Shown here piece after piece: positions 32,881-43,812 of a stretch of 64,000 nucleotides of DNA. Positions within the stretch are counted from its first letter, which is position 1. Each line of letters starts with the position of its first letter. Both the position numbers and the translations under genes were made by a program. Source of the stretch: Diplonema papillatum. Its lineage: Eukaryota > Euglenozoa > Diplonemea > Diplonemida > Diplonemidae. The stretch lies in the NCBI GenBank assembly GCA_030068145.1, contig JAPJBO010000013.1:372001-436000 (forward strand), given 5' to 3'. The notes under the pieces were generated by a model. That model was given only the letters and a program-made list of their open reading frames with translations, was not told the origin of the DNA and did no database searches.

Positions 32881-34677
32881 ATGTGGTTCATGTACTTAAA
32901 AGAACTCAATGCTAAACGAGTAGCGTTGGCGGGGGGGGTGAACACGGCTGAGTACACGTCGCGGATGAGGCAGGCCGGAGCTGAGCCGCAGGCGCCCAGC
33001 TGCAAGCACTGTGGAAGCGGCGACACCGAGGACGAGAAACACGTATTCTGGGACTGCGGAGCGTACTCGCACATACGGCGACGAGAGGCACATGCCGAGC
33101 TGATGGCAGCCAACCGGGCCGACTGGCCCAGATGCACGCTGGAACACGGAGTGGTAGTACCCGAGAATGCCCAATTCTCGAGGCGGCTCCAGGAGATGAT
33201 GGCTGAAATCCTTGCGGAACGGGCTGGGCTCGAAGCACGTGGCTGGGTGGCCAGGAACCCCACGACCCCCTGGTCGAGAGCGAATGCGATGCCTGCCGAG
33301 AAATTTGACCACCCCTTCGCGCGGATTGCCCCGGCATGGACGTGGGAGCGGAACAAGACCTGGGGACTACCGACGTTTTATGCGTTGGTAGCGTGGCTGT
33401 CGGACATGCAATGGACCGAGAACGGGCAGGCGTCAATGCTGGAGCTTGCGATCGACTTTGAACTCTTCTCGGGCCTCAGCATGCCGCTGCACGGGAATGC
33501 GCCGAAGGGGGTGAGAGAACGGGGAAACGTCCTGCGCTGCATGATGAGCGCGTTGGACAAGCTGGCGGCACAGCAAGGGCTGGGAAGCTGCATGAGAGGA
33601 GAGAGGGTGTGCCCGACGACGTCGCTGTCGTTCATGGGCATCACGGGGATATCGGGTATACGGCCCAGGCCACGCTTTCGCGAGGCACACACGGGGACGA
33701 TACTTGAGGAACAAGTGAAAGGAAGCGATGTAGGGACGCAGTGCCCGACGTACCCTGACTGGACGATCGGGAGAGCGGCGAGGTGGGCCCTGCCTGCCCC
33801 ACCACAACTGCACCCAGACCCCGTGCATATGCCGGGTGTCGGTATAGAGAAGGCACTCGTCACGTGCGCGACCCATCACAAAGGGAAGTGTGAGGCGTGC
33901 AGAGCACTCGTCCGAAGGGACGTTCCCACGGTAGAGATGTGCTGCCGGCACCATCACCACGCGAACGATGGGCAGCCGATCGCGGTGTGCACAGAGCACA
34001 GCACGACGAAGTGCGGCGAGTGCAAGACGGCGGCGGCGTGTTGCCGCAGCGGGCATCATGCCTGCCGCACGCATGGCAGAGGAACCTGCCAAGAGTGCAA
34101 GAGGCTCCCTACGCTGACGCAGAGGCGACCGGCGGCATGTTGCCGCCGCGGCCACCACCAGTCCAACGAACCGAACGTCCCGTCAACCCCCGGACGCAAC
34201 AAGAAGAAGAGGCCCTCCTCACCCACCCAGGTGGGCGTACAACGGGGAACGCCAGTTGGAAAGCGAGCGGCGCAAGCGCCGCCCGCGGCAACGAAAAAGG
34301 AGACGGCGACGACCGGACGGGCGACCAAGAGGCCGCCACCAACGCCAGGAACCAGCGAACGACCAGCGCTGAAGAAGAGGGTGCTAGGCACCCCGAAGGA
34401 AGGCCCGATCGCCGGCCGCAAGCGGAAGAAGACGAAGGCGACCACCCCCGACTCAGGGGTGCATCGAAGGAAGAAGAAGGTTCCGAGGGCAAGCAGCTCT
34501 CAGAAACGACCGGGGACCACGGGCACACCAATGCCCTCGAAAGTGAAAAACGGGCACACGAGCCCGCCCTCGTACTCGCCGACTCAGTCTCTGGAATCAC
34601 AAGAAAGCCAAACCCCGCTAGCTCCACAAATGCTCGACCTTGACGACGCAATGGCAGGTGACGACGTCATCCGATAA
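32881..34677 (+). CDS. LINE copy C C-terminal frame
   Basis: An intact frame of 598 residues starting with ATG in the 3' end of copy B (MWFMYLKELNAKR) and running in frame into copy C. It contains the zinc knuckle (CKHC...H...C), the Cys/His-rich repeats and the basic tail to DDAMAGDDVIR. No endonuclease or RT catalytic box. It shows the undamaged C-terminus of the family. Translation is unproven. Confidence 0.7.
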   Translation: MWFMYLKELNAKRVALAGGVNTAEYTSRMRQAGAEPQAPSCKHCGSGDTEDEKHVFWDCGAYSHIRRREAHAELMAANRADWPRCTLEHGVVVPENAQFSRRLQEMMAEILAERAGLEARGWVARNPTTPWSRANAMPAEKFDHPFARIAPAWTWERNKTWGLPTFYALVAWLSDMQWTENGQASMLELAIDFELFSGLSMPLHGNAPKGVRERGNVLRCMMSALDKLAAQQGLGSCMRGERVCPTTSLSFMGITGISGIRPRPRFREAHTGTILEEQVKGSDVGTQCPTYPDWTIGRAARWALPAPPQLHPDPVHMPGVGIEKALVTCATHHKGKCEACRALVRRDVPTVEMCCRHHHHANDGQPIAVCTEHSTTKCGECKTAAACCRSGHHACRTHGRGTCQECKRLPTLTQRRPAACCRRGHHQSNEPNVPSTPGRNKKKRPSSPTQVGVQRGTPVGKRAAQAPPAATKKETATTGRATKRPPPTPGTSERPALKKRVLGTPKEGPIAGRKRKKTKATTPDSGVHRRKKKVPRASSSQKRPGTTGTPMPSKVKNGHTSPPSYSPTQSLESQESQTPLAPQMLDLDDAMAGDDVIR

Positions 34678-34714
34678 CCTGACTTTCAAGGCAGTGCGTG
34701 CTAATCCATGTGGT
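32919..34714 (+). mobile_element. LINE copy C, 5'-truncated
   Basis: Starts downstream of the RT catalytic region (VALAGGVNTAEY). Nearly identical to copy B. Its 3' end is shorter than the others: after CTAATCCATGTGGT the target sequence CTAAACGAACATGACG follows directly, without the usual last 24 bp. Confidence 0.9.
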
Positions 34715-34768
34715 CTAAACGAACATGACGTGGGCGGCATAGAGAGAGTACGACAACTCTATGGCACC
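34715..34768. ncRNA. structured motif, copy b, right half
   Basis: CTAAACGAACATGACG, GGCGGC (34733), hairpin ATAGAG/CTCTAT and TGGCACC (34762-34768), completing the half at 24272. About 20 nt further lies ACCATGGGGAAGAA; copy c is likewise followed by ACCATGGTTAAGAA, so the motif may sit in a leader ahead of a Met-x-Lys-Lys frame. Confidence 0.6.
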
Positions 34769-34852
34769 ATAAAGTCCAGAAAAACCATGGGGAAGAAAGA
34801 AAACCAAAAATACCGTCATTTAAAGGCATGAAAAGACGCTGAAAGTAAATAA

Positions 34853-34864
34853 TGTTGTCGACAA
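34853..34864. repeat. palindrome GTTGTCGACAAC
   Basis: Twelve-base palindrome with similar flanks to 12628-12639, including AAAGAATAA and AAACTACGCA on the right. It marks a shared tail of the repeat family carrying the structured motif. Confidence 0.6.
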
Positions 34865-34922
34865 CTAAAAGCAAAAGAATAAACCAAAACTACGCACCTC
34901 TTTACTTCGATCAGTGTCAGTC

Positions 34923-34952
34923 GGTGTCACGGCAAGTTTTGGCAGCCGCTGC
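34923..34952. repeat. structured motif, half copy d
   Basis: GGTGTCACGGCAAG...GCAGCCGCTGC matches copy a base for base (GGTGTCA to CCGCTGC) and then stops at the point where LINEs enter the other copies. No right half follows. Confidence 0.7.
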
Positions 34953-35056
34953 GAAGACGGTGGTAGAGCGACGAGAAGAAACTGAGCTTGTTCGATGCCG
35001 GAAAGTGGTACCCAGCTGCCCACGCAGAAGCTGGCACCACAAACAGGAGGTTTGAC

Positions 35057-35409
35057 GACACTTTGTTCGCCCATACCGGATCGTCGAAAACACCACAAAC
35101 AAACAGGTGAAAGAGTTGAAACGGTTCCTGAAGCTGCAAGGCAAGGATCCGCGGGTTATCGGCGTGACGAAAAGTGACTTGATCGAAGCTGTCCTAGCGG
35201 AGACTAAGAAGCTGCACAAGGCGGCCTCGCGCTCCGATGCCGTCGAAACGCAAGACAACGAAGGCGAGAATCGCACCGTCGACGTCCCGTCGACGGCCGC
35301 TGGCTGTTCGAGTTCCAGTCGCGATGACACCCTTTGCGAGCAGTCCGAAGCCGAAAACACGACCGACGGCGGGGAGGACGCTGCCGAGGATGAGGACGAG
35401 TTCAGCTAG
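35057..35409 (+). CDS. small frame with SAP/HeH-like segment
   Basis: Open without ATG from 35057; GTG at 35107. The segment VKELKRFLKLQGKDPRVIGV followed by TKSDLIEAVLAE resembles the helix-extended loop-helix of SAP/HeH DNA-binding motifs. The rest is acidic and Ser-rich (DGGEDAAEDEDEFS, stop at 35409). A DNA segment near 35073 (CCATACCGGATCGTCGAAAA) resembles one near 42407 inside the foldback element. Probably the remnant of a transposon protein; function unknown. Confidence 0.35.
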
Positions 35410-35447
35410 AATCGCTCTCCGCAAGAAATACACCCGCAACGCGTTTC

Positions 35448-35650
35448 GCTGGCCGACCAGTGTTGGTTTTACCCTACTGATGGAGAGAAAGCCCATCGGG
35501 CCAGCGCATTCCGACAGCAATACGGGGTAGTACGAGAGGAACTCCCGTTTCTAGTCCCTGGTATCTACGGTTGTTCGATCGGACAGTGCCGTGATGCTAC
35601 CACTGGATGGATTATGGCTGAATGCCTCTAAGCCAGAACCCAGTCTAGAG
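35448..35650 (+). pseudogene. LSU rRNA fragment 2 (sarcin-ricin region)
   Basis: GGTTTTACCCTACTGATGG (35465), the sarcin-ricin loop AGTACGAGAGGAAC (35529) and GGATTATGGCTGAATGCCTC (35608) are in rRNA order and spacing. It begins where fragments 1 and 3 end. CGCTGGCC (35448) and GGCCAGCG (35499) can pair at the 5' side, which canonical LSU rRNA lacks. Eukaryotic in type. Likely a dispersed fragment. Confidence 0.8.
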
Positions 35651-37361
35651 GAATGCGTGAGTTACTCAGGGCACATCGGATTTATCGGGCCACGACTAGC
35701 TTCGTCAAACGAAAAGACGTGGGGCCACAGTAGTGGTCAACCGCAGTATCTGCAAAGCTGGAGTCAGAGTCAACCAACTCCACACGACCCGTCCGCTCTG
35801 CGTTGTGTTACCGTACCTACGGTCTTACACTAGCGCCCCCAGAGACGCTACGCTTTGAGGGTTCGGTTGGGCAAACCGGTGGGCACTTGCCCCGTAACCT
35901 CGCAGTTCCGCTGAGACCTGGTCTCCGCCTCAAGAACACGGGGTAATAGCAAAACTATCCGGGCAAGTGGGAGGCCACCACGTTCAGTGCGAAAATGCGG
36001 ATCTTCTTCGACCTGCAAACGTGTCAGAAAGCAGAAAAGCAAGAACCGCTCAACCGACGGAGAACGCCGAAAACTTGCCGAACCCGTCCTTTTGTTTCCT
36101 CAGACCTAACTTCTTCAAAGCATCCAACCCAGAGACCTAATACCACCGGCCCCTCTAACATCAATTACCGAGAGTCATCCGGAGACCTAGAAAGATGGAG
36201 TTTCAAGCGAACTCTCACCTTCGGAAACCCCGAAGTTTCACGCGAACTTTTCACTCTAAAAAAGAGGCGGGGGAAACGAAGGGTAGCGAAGCACGAACTA
36301 CGTCCAGGGAACAACACAGTTCGGCACACCTTCTCGAAGTTGCAATCTGGATGACGATCCGGGGGACTCCCTCATCGGGGTCAGCATTGAGTTCTGTAAC
36401 GTGCAAGTGCCATGAAGGCAGGCGAGCACTGGTCAGCAGCCCAAAGCACCGTATCTGGATTACTGTTGGGACAGCCGTGCCTCTGCAAAGAACGGCACAG
36501 CAAGAGAGCACCCGGGCTTGCGGCCGGGGGTGAGGGAGGCTGCCCGTACGTAAAAGTGCAAAGAAGCCCCTTTTGGAAAGGCACCGTATCCGAATTAATG
36601 TTTAGGCGGCCGTGCCTCAAGCCTGCAAAGACGGGCACAGCAAGAGAAGACTCGGACTTCCGCGTTGGAGGAATCCGCTCGCACGTGCGAAGATGCCCAT
36701 TTTGGAAGAAAATAACTAAACCACAATAAAAACGCTAGCATATCTACCAGGCCCGCTTGGGAGTGCTCCAGGTTAGGCTTTTCCCCTGCATACCATGAAT
36801 CCAGATACGGTAAATCATAGGACGTCTCCTGAAGGAGATGAACGGCCCCAAAGACACTTTGGGTGGGACAAAGACTTGGCTCAAACATTCATTCAACTAT
36901 CAAAAAACCATCCCTACTTCCAGCCGGAGACTCGCGCTTGAAATAACGTACCCGGACCCTTGGAAGTCGAAGCGTGAATGTCCACTACGAAGAGATAGCC
37001 TTTTCAGAGTTCGGTGTGCCGCAGCTCACCGATAGTTCTGTCCAGTATTTCTGTTGTGTAGAGGTCAACTGACTCATCGAGTTCTAGCGGGCGGTCCTTG
37101 TTCGGTCCCTCAGCGCTTTGGATCTCGCGCCTGCACAGGGTCGCGCCAACTGTAAATTTGTTGCATTAGTGTGATCGTCAGGCCTTCGACTACCCTGACA
37201 ACGCACTATGCACACTCCGTGTCTACGTCACAGCAGATGGAACGCGTCTGTTGCGCTGCCGCGGAGGCGGCCTCAACTGCGTCAACTGTTTCGCAACTTT
37301 AGTACATGCTGGCAGAACCTCTGCAAAAGAGATGAAACGCAGTGAGAGTTCTTTCGTATTA
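35651..37361. other. intergenic with a local duplication
   Basis: No gene recognised. Two related blocks, about 36410-36530 and 36545-36660, share CACCGTATC, GCCGTGCCTC, TGCAAAGA and GGCACAGCAAGAGA. Confidence 0.45.
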
Positions 37362-37480
37362 ACGGCATGCATTGTAAACACGAAAGAGAACGCTGGCAGC
37401 GAGTTTGGAAGAAGATTAGCCTACCGATCATATTCACTCACCAACAGGCAAATCCTCCCCCGGCACGTACAAACAAGCTA
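37362..37480. repeat. dispersed repeat with hairpin, copy 2
   Basis: Closely matches 14893-15012 from GCATTGTAAACACGAAAGAG through CCTCCCCCGG to ACAAACAAG. Confidence 0.6.
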
Positions 37481-38179
37481 GCTCCTTAGAGAGCATACTT
37501 GTTACAGCTAAAAAGGAACGTTGACAGCAGTTTAACCTGAACGCGTACAAACGGTCAAATCGCACAAACAAACTGTCGTCCCAACGAAAAGACGCCCGCG
37601 GCTGTCAAGTGCGTCGAGGCAGAGGGCTTCAAACGCTCCGCAGAATCGGTCTTTATCTTTAGCCATACTTCAACTCACTTGCATTCTGAATCCAGCTGTA
37701 CGTAAAAACGGTCGGACACACTGCGGTCAACGAAAGCAGCTCTCTCTCCATCATCATCGTCGTCATTACCTTTGTACCAGCCGCAGTTGTGCGAGTGCCG
37801 AGCTCTTTCTTCGGAAAAAAAAAAAAAAACAACGGCCCAGGAAATATGAGGACCAGGTTGCAAAATCGCAAAGAAGATAGAACCGCGCTGGAAGCCCCCA
37901 CGAAACACCGGCATATCTTTCGTTCAAATTCTGCTTACTGGACTGCCTGCGCCTTTTGTTGTCGTCTGACGAAAAGTCTGCGGGATACTTCTTGTGCAAT
38001 GACTGCAGAAAGAACGAAGCGTATTTAACCCATCCAGGGTAAACCTATCTCTTACGTTGTGCAGGGGGGAGCGAAAGCGGAGAAAGACCCGTTCTTGTAG
38101 TTCCAGCCTCGGAAACAAGCACGCCAGGGGTGAACCCTCCCAAGTATTCTTTTTTTTGTATAAGCACCTGCTTTGTAGG
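37481..38179. other. intergenic
   Basis: No gene recognised; an A-run near 37820 and short frames only. Confidence 0.4.
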
Positions 38180-38371
38180 AAATGCTTGAGGAGACTGCCA
38201 GTTGCGATAGATCAAGGGAGGTAAATGTGCTGTAGCCCACACGAAACACAGGTAAATCTGGGTTTAGTGGCGGCGTAAGCGTTTCAACAAAAAAGACCCA
38301 CTTTGTAGTTGTCTTGTTTTCTCCCCTCTAGCCTCCTTCGAAATGAGCACAAGGCAGTCCCTCGAGTATTT
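38180..38371. mobile_element. MITE, AAATRCTYGAGG family, copy 2
   Basis: 192 bp with the same ends and body as the copy at 8053 (about 90 percent by eye). Confidence 0.75.
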
Positions 38372-38388
38372 TTATAAGGCTTGGAAGA

Positions 38389-38624
38389 AAATGCTCGACA
38401 ATAGCTGCCAGACAAAGAACAGAAGGATCCCAAGTGCTGCAACTACCGAACCACGTGTACTCCAACACGACAAATCACACAAACACAACAGGTCAAAGTC
38501 CTGAGAGAAAACAGCACACGGTGTAAGCGAAGAACAAACCAGATTGTGTTTGTATTGTATTTTCCCCCTCACCTCTATATTTCCTCCCTTCCATTCGGAG
38601 TCAAAGCAGCTACGCCGAGTATTT
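38389..38624. mobile_element. MITE, AAATGCTCGAC subfamily, copy 1
   Basis: Ends AAATGCTCGAC and CCGAGTATTT invert each other; the body differs from the first subfamily and matches 38826-39093 (ACGACAAATCACACAAACAC; ATTGTGTTTGTATTGTATT). Confidence 0.7.
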
Positions 38625-38825
38625 TGAAAACACGAAAACGTATCTCAACGACGGAATTTCACAGCAATCCACCCTCCCCGAAACATTAAACTAGGCTTTC
38701 CTCCCCCCAGCGAAACAAGCACAGCCATCAAATTGGCTGCAGGGGAACTCCTGGCGTCCGAGCTTCAGGGCCTCGTCCAGTGAGGGTGTTCTTTTTTTTT
38801 TTTACATAAGCGCCAGCTTGAAAGG

Positions 38826-39093
38826 AAATGCTCGACGATGCTGCCCGACAAAGAACAGAAGGGATCCAAAGTGCTGTAACTACCGAACCACGTGTTGAAC
38901 GGACGTGAGGTCATGCGGGTCTACCCCTACACGACAAATCACACAAACACAACAGGTCAAAAGTCCTGAGTGAGAAAACAACACACGGTGGTGTAAGCGA
39001 AGAACAAATCAGATTGTGTTTGTATTGTATTTGCCCCTTACCTCTATATTTCCCCCCTTCCATTCGGAGTCGAAGCAGCTACGTCGAGTATTT
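38826..39093. mobile_element. MITE, AAATGCTCGAC subfamily, copy 2
   Basis: Ends AAATGCTCGACGATGCTGC and GCAGCTACGTCGAGTATTT are inverted repeats of 19 bp. Sister of the copy 200 bp upstream; three MITEs of one superfamily are clustered here. Confidence 0.75.
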
Positions 39094-39298
39094 CTCCCCC
39101 GCTTGCCCCAATGATCGCGGTCGTGTTTCCCTTCGTTTTTTTCTCTTTTGTGTTTGTTCGTTTCTTCTATATTTATACCAAACACGCAACAATGCTGAAG
39201 GAATAGTAAGCTCGCCTTTGAACAGCAGCTAGAAGTAGCCCACAAAGGGGGGGGGGGGTGTCAATTGCAATCGAACTCAGCCTGCACGGCCAGCTGCA

Positions 39299-39422
39299 GA
39301 AGCTGGAGTTAAAGAGGGTGTGCCCGAGTCACATCCGAAAAGCGGGTGTGCCACAACCAAAACGCGTGTAAATCCACACCCGAAAAGCGGGTGTGGCACC
39401 CCGCTTTTTTAACTCCAGCTTC
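39299..39422. mobile_element. MITE, GAAGCTGGAGTTAAA family, intact
   Basis: Perfect 15-bp inverted ends GAAGCTGGAGTTAAA and TTTAACTCCAGCTTC around a 124-bp body with an inner ACACCCG/CGGGTGT hairpin. Confidence 0.85.
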
Positions 39423-40529
39423 AACTCTGAGGCTGGACCATACAGGATGCAGTTGGCCAGTTCCGGTGGCTGCGCAATGGATTACATACATGGATGCTGA
39501 AGTTGTCTGAGCCTCCGTGGAGTCACGCCACATCAGGGGGCCGTTCTGGGGCTGTCCTGAATTTCCACGAAACACCTTTTGTACTCTTGGGTTCTCGGGT
39601 TTACAAGATGACTACACGACTATAGAGCTCCACGCTGCAGCCAGTCCTGCTTAGTCATCAACAGGTCTGTCAATTGGGCAATCTGCAGAGGCCGCATCTG
39701 GCCGTTTTGCGCGCAAGGCGGCCGAAAAGAGAGCAGACGGCACCTCGCCAACATTGTCGATTCCGAACGACGTGAAAACAGGAATCTCCCTAACGTGCCT
39801 GCGGTTGATTCCTCCGGTACTTCTGTGCGGTGGATACAATTGCGCTGAACTGTCAGCATCTCAAGTTGGATTGTATCAAATTGCACGGAAAGCAATCCGT
39901 TGAGTTCGTATTTGACCCGACCCCTCTGTCGAAGCACATTCCACGCATTTGACGACGCGCTTCGAACGCGTTGTGCAACAGCTCTTTCTCTCCCTCTCTT
40001 TGAATTCATGCATCAGTTGCGGTTAAAACTTATTCTCTTATAACTTCAGAGTCAAAGGAAAGGCAACATGCAACTTGTTAGAAGGGTTGTGTTCCCGCAT
40101 AAGTACGCTTCTGAGTCTCGCAATTGTGTCAAGAAGAGAGACCGGAATCTCGGGATTGTAGTGGAAGACACGAAATCTCTCGAACCAGAGCAGCACCCTC
40201 TCTCATGAAATATGTTCTCAAATACCGACCGTTGCAGCAAAAGGCCCGCCTTCTTGTTAATTCATAACCCGACATCGTATTGCGTGATTCCCCTCTTCTA
40301 CTCCGATTTCCAGTTTTGAGGCATATGGAGAAGACTGAAACAAAAGCGTCACAAAGCTCGCGTGTTCCGACCATCTGCCGTCCCTTCTGGGCCCGAAGAC
40401 ACTGGCAAAGCTTGTCTTGCTGGCAGGTTCGACATCTTTTGGAGGTTCCTCTTAACAGACGCGATTCCGTTTGCTGCATTGCAGGTTCTCTCCAGTCTAC
40501 GTCCAGCGATTCCTTTTTTTTAGGGTCAA
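39423..40529. other. intergenic
   Basis: No gene, RNA gene or repeat recognised. Frames on the minus strand at 39620-40009 and 40129-40479 show no domain. Confidence 0.4.
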
Positions 40530-41672
40530 CGACAAAACGGATTCTATATCACTGGATTACGACAAAGTGGATTCATAATCCGCTTTGTCGCGACAAAGTG
40601 GATTATTAGTGGATTATAATCCCTTCTGGCAACTGGCATGAATTGTATAGGGGGACCCTAGTTTCACAAAAAGTTCCCCACAGGGAAAGTGACTATTTTG
40701 AGCTGTTTGCGTTCATTAAAACCATCAAAAATGAGTTTAGGTCCGTCTTTTAACCGCGAAACGGCATCACAAATTTTTGCGCCTCTCGTCCAACTTCGTC
40801 GCGGCTCAACACAAATTGTGTTGGAGGGACCCTTTCAAAAGATTTCCCCATTTCTTTGAGACTCTCAAACGTGAAAAATGGGCTGTCGCGCACGGGTCAC
40901 GGGTACCTGGCCTACAAAGTGGACAAGACCACAGAGATATATGCCAGGTTCTGAATCCACATTTTCCTTCGTAAGAAGGGTGCCTTCGATTCGCAGGTGC
41001 GAGTACCGAATCCTTATTGTCGTCAACACGATAACCAACTCTGCCATCTCGTTCACTTTGCAAGTTTCTTCCGGTAACCATCTCTGCCATCTCGTTCACT
41101 TTGCAAGTTTCTTCCGTGTCTGAACATTAACTTGGCATCACTCTTTATCGCCTCTGATCAGCGGAATTGGAATGCTGGAATGGAAATGCGGACAAGTGCT
41201 GGAAGCAAAGGGCGGCAAACCCGAAAATGACTCCGATCAGTGTACTGTGAATGCCAGTACCACTCTCCAGGCTCACGCGATACAACTGTCAGAATCTCCC
41301 CGGCGGCAAACGCGACTCTCCAGTTCGGTGCCAGTGAAGCCAATACGAGCGACCAACTGCTCTGTTTCCCGCATCTTTGTTCCTCGTTTGATTTAGCTGG
41401 TGGTACTATGAAGTAGTTAGGCTCTCTCACAATCTCTTGTTCAAACGTGCATATGTAGCCCCCATGGTCTCCCTGACCCCCCTCGGGAGGCCCCTGAGGT
41501 ACCCAAAGGACCCCCTTGTGACCCCCCCACAAATGCCCCGTACGGGGCGACAAAGTGGATTAGGCGACAAAGTGGATTAGGCGACAAAGTGGATTAGGCG
41601 ACAAAGTGGATTGGCGACAAAGTGGATTATAATCCACTTTGTCGTAATCCGGTTGTGTAGAATCCACTTTGT

Positions 41673-43812
41673 CATAGATGGCCGTTATATAACGTTATAT
41701 AACGTTATATAACGTTATTCCCGGAGTTATTTGTTACCCCCCCCCTAAATCCAGAAAAACCGTTATTGACCGTTATAAAACCGTTATTTGCCATTTTTGG
41801 TCGAAAAATAACGTTATTTGACCGTTATAACGTTATATAACGTTATATAACGTTATAATAACGGTATAATAACGTTATATAACGTTATAATAACGTTATA
41901 TAACGTTATAATAACGTTATATAACGTTATATAACGTTATATAACGGTTTTTTACCAATCCATGGGAGGTCACACTGTCCTCCAGATTTTGGTCATTTTT
42001 GGCCATTTTTGCCACATTTTCCAGATTTTGGCCAATTTTGGTTATTTTTGCCAATTTTTCCAGATTTTGGTCAATGTTGACCAGTTTTGCCGTGTTTTCC
42101 AGATTTTGGCCCATTTTGGCCGTTTTTACCGATTTGGCCAGGATTGGCCATTTTTGCCATGTTTTTCAAAAATTTGGCTATTTTTGCCGATTTTTCCAGG
42201 TTTTGGTCATTTTTGGCCAGTTTTGCCATGTTTTCCAGACTTTGCCCATTTTGGCCGTTTTTGCCGATTTTTCCAGGGTTTTGGTCATTTATGCCCTGCC
42301 CCTCACCAGAGCTATTCTTGTCTGAGTTTCTTAAACCCGCACAAGCTCGAACAGGCAGTCCGTGCGCGGAAAAAAAAAAAGGTCGAAAGACACCAATCTG
42401 TACACCCATTCGGGATCGTCGGAAACACAAAAACACGTGTACCGCCCCACCCGCTTCGATTTCAGCCACACTAGTCTTTCCAAAGGGAATATCGACTATG
42501 CCTGCGAAAAGCTCCCCGAAGGTCCAGCCGAAGCCGAAGGTTCAACCTAAAGCTCAGCCGAAAGCTCAGCCGAAGACCCCAGGTACACAGCGCAAACGGC
42601 CTCGCGCCGAAAGTACGGATAGCAACAGCAGCAGCAGCAGCGCCTCGGTTGCAAAGGCGCGACGCGGAAGGAAGAAGGTGGCGGAAACGCTGCGCGTCGA
42701 GGCCTTGTCCCGCGACCTGGCATTGACTGGCCCCAGCGTTCTCCCTGTCACGAAACCACCAAGTAAGAGCCCGGAACAACGATTCATCGACCGGATCAAG
42801 AAAACCGACCCCGGGCTGGCTGGGTTCTACGGGAAGCGCCAGCTGTGACTGCTCGACTTTGCATGTCTCGTGCTCATCATGCACCCATATTTGGTACTGG
42901 GACCTTGTCTGACTGGCATAGTACGCAACGGTCTGCCGAGTGGACAAGCTTGGACAAGTTGGACTCCAGTGGCCGGATCATGCTGGTGACATCTGCTGCC
43001 TCACGAAGGACACTGCAAACGACCGTTACGGGCCACCGACTGAGGGACACGCGCCGGAAACCCAAAACTGCAGACATCCACATCCCAAGAACAACATCGC
43101 ACAGTGAAAGAGTCATGTGAATCCGGAAGGATCGCGTTTGTCGCGCTTGGGTGGAAGTCCGCAAGAAAATAAGTAAAAGAGAAAAAGCTCTGGGGAGGGG
43201 CTATACGGACCCCTGAGGACCGGTTACTACGAATTCTTTTCGGACCAGGGTTTGTTTCCGAACAGTTTTTGTGACCGGGATCCAAAAATCGGCAAAAGTC
43301 TGGAAAAATTGGCAAAAATGGCCGAAATTGACCAAAATCTGGAAAATCGGGAAATCTGGAAAAATCGGAAAAAATGGCCGAAATTGACTGATCTGGATAA
43401 ATCGGCCAGAGTGGCCAAAATCTCAAAATTGTCCAAAATCTTGAAAAATCGGCAAAAATGGCCGAAATCTGGAAAAATCGGCAAAGATTGCCGAAATCTG
43501 GAAAAAATCGGCAAAATGGCCAAAACCTGAAAAAATCGGCAAAAGTCTGGAAAAATTGGCTAAGATTGACCAAAATCTGGCAAAAATGGCCAAAATCGGA
43601 AAAAATGGCCGAAATGGACCAAAATGAGGAAAAAATGACAAAAATCTGGAAACATGGCCAACATCGGAAAAATTCTAAAAACCGTTATTTGCGTTATTTT
43701 TTCCGTTATTTTGCGTTTTCGACCGTTATATAACGTTATATAACGTTATATAACGTTATCACCGTTATAACGTTATATAACGTTATATAACGTTATCAAC
43801 CGGCCATCTATG
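41673..43812. mobile_element. foldback element FB2, inserted in FB1
   Basis: Inverted ends CATAGATGGCC and GGCCATCTATG are flanked by a 6-bp duplication, CTTTGT (41667-41672 and 43813-43818). Each arm has two layers: arrays of the palindromic CGTTATATAA (41684-41948; 43680-43797) and arrays built on TTTTGGCCATTTTTGCC (41979-42290) or its complement (43270-43670). A unique centre of about 1 kb carries one frame. A 2,140-bp element with arms able to fold over about 600 bp each. Confidence 0.8.
42499..42848 (+). CDS. small basic protein frame in FB2
   Basis: ATG 42499 starts MPAKSSPKVQPKPKVQPKAQ; 116 residues. It has a Lys/Pro/Gln repeat, then RKRPRAEST, a Ser run and SVAKARRGRKKVAE, and ends AGFYGKRQL. 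Two basic clusters could act as nuclear localisation signals. No transposase motif. It is the only sizeable frame in the unique centre of the element; whether it is expressed is unknown. Confidence 0.35.

Larger units (their letters stand above)
27368..32909 (+). mobile_element. LINE copy B, near full length
   Basis: About 5.5 kb between two TGCTAAACG sites. The 5' end is AT-rich (AAAAATATAATAATAAAA) and precedes the only long coding frame. It contains 2A, endonuclease, RT and zinc-knuckle regions in order. It has no long terminal repeats. It is an apurinic-endonuclease-type LINE; clade assignment (ingi/R1/L1-like) would need a phylogeny. Confidence 0.9.
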
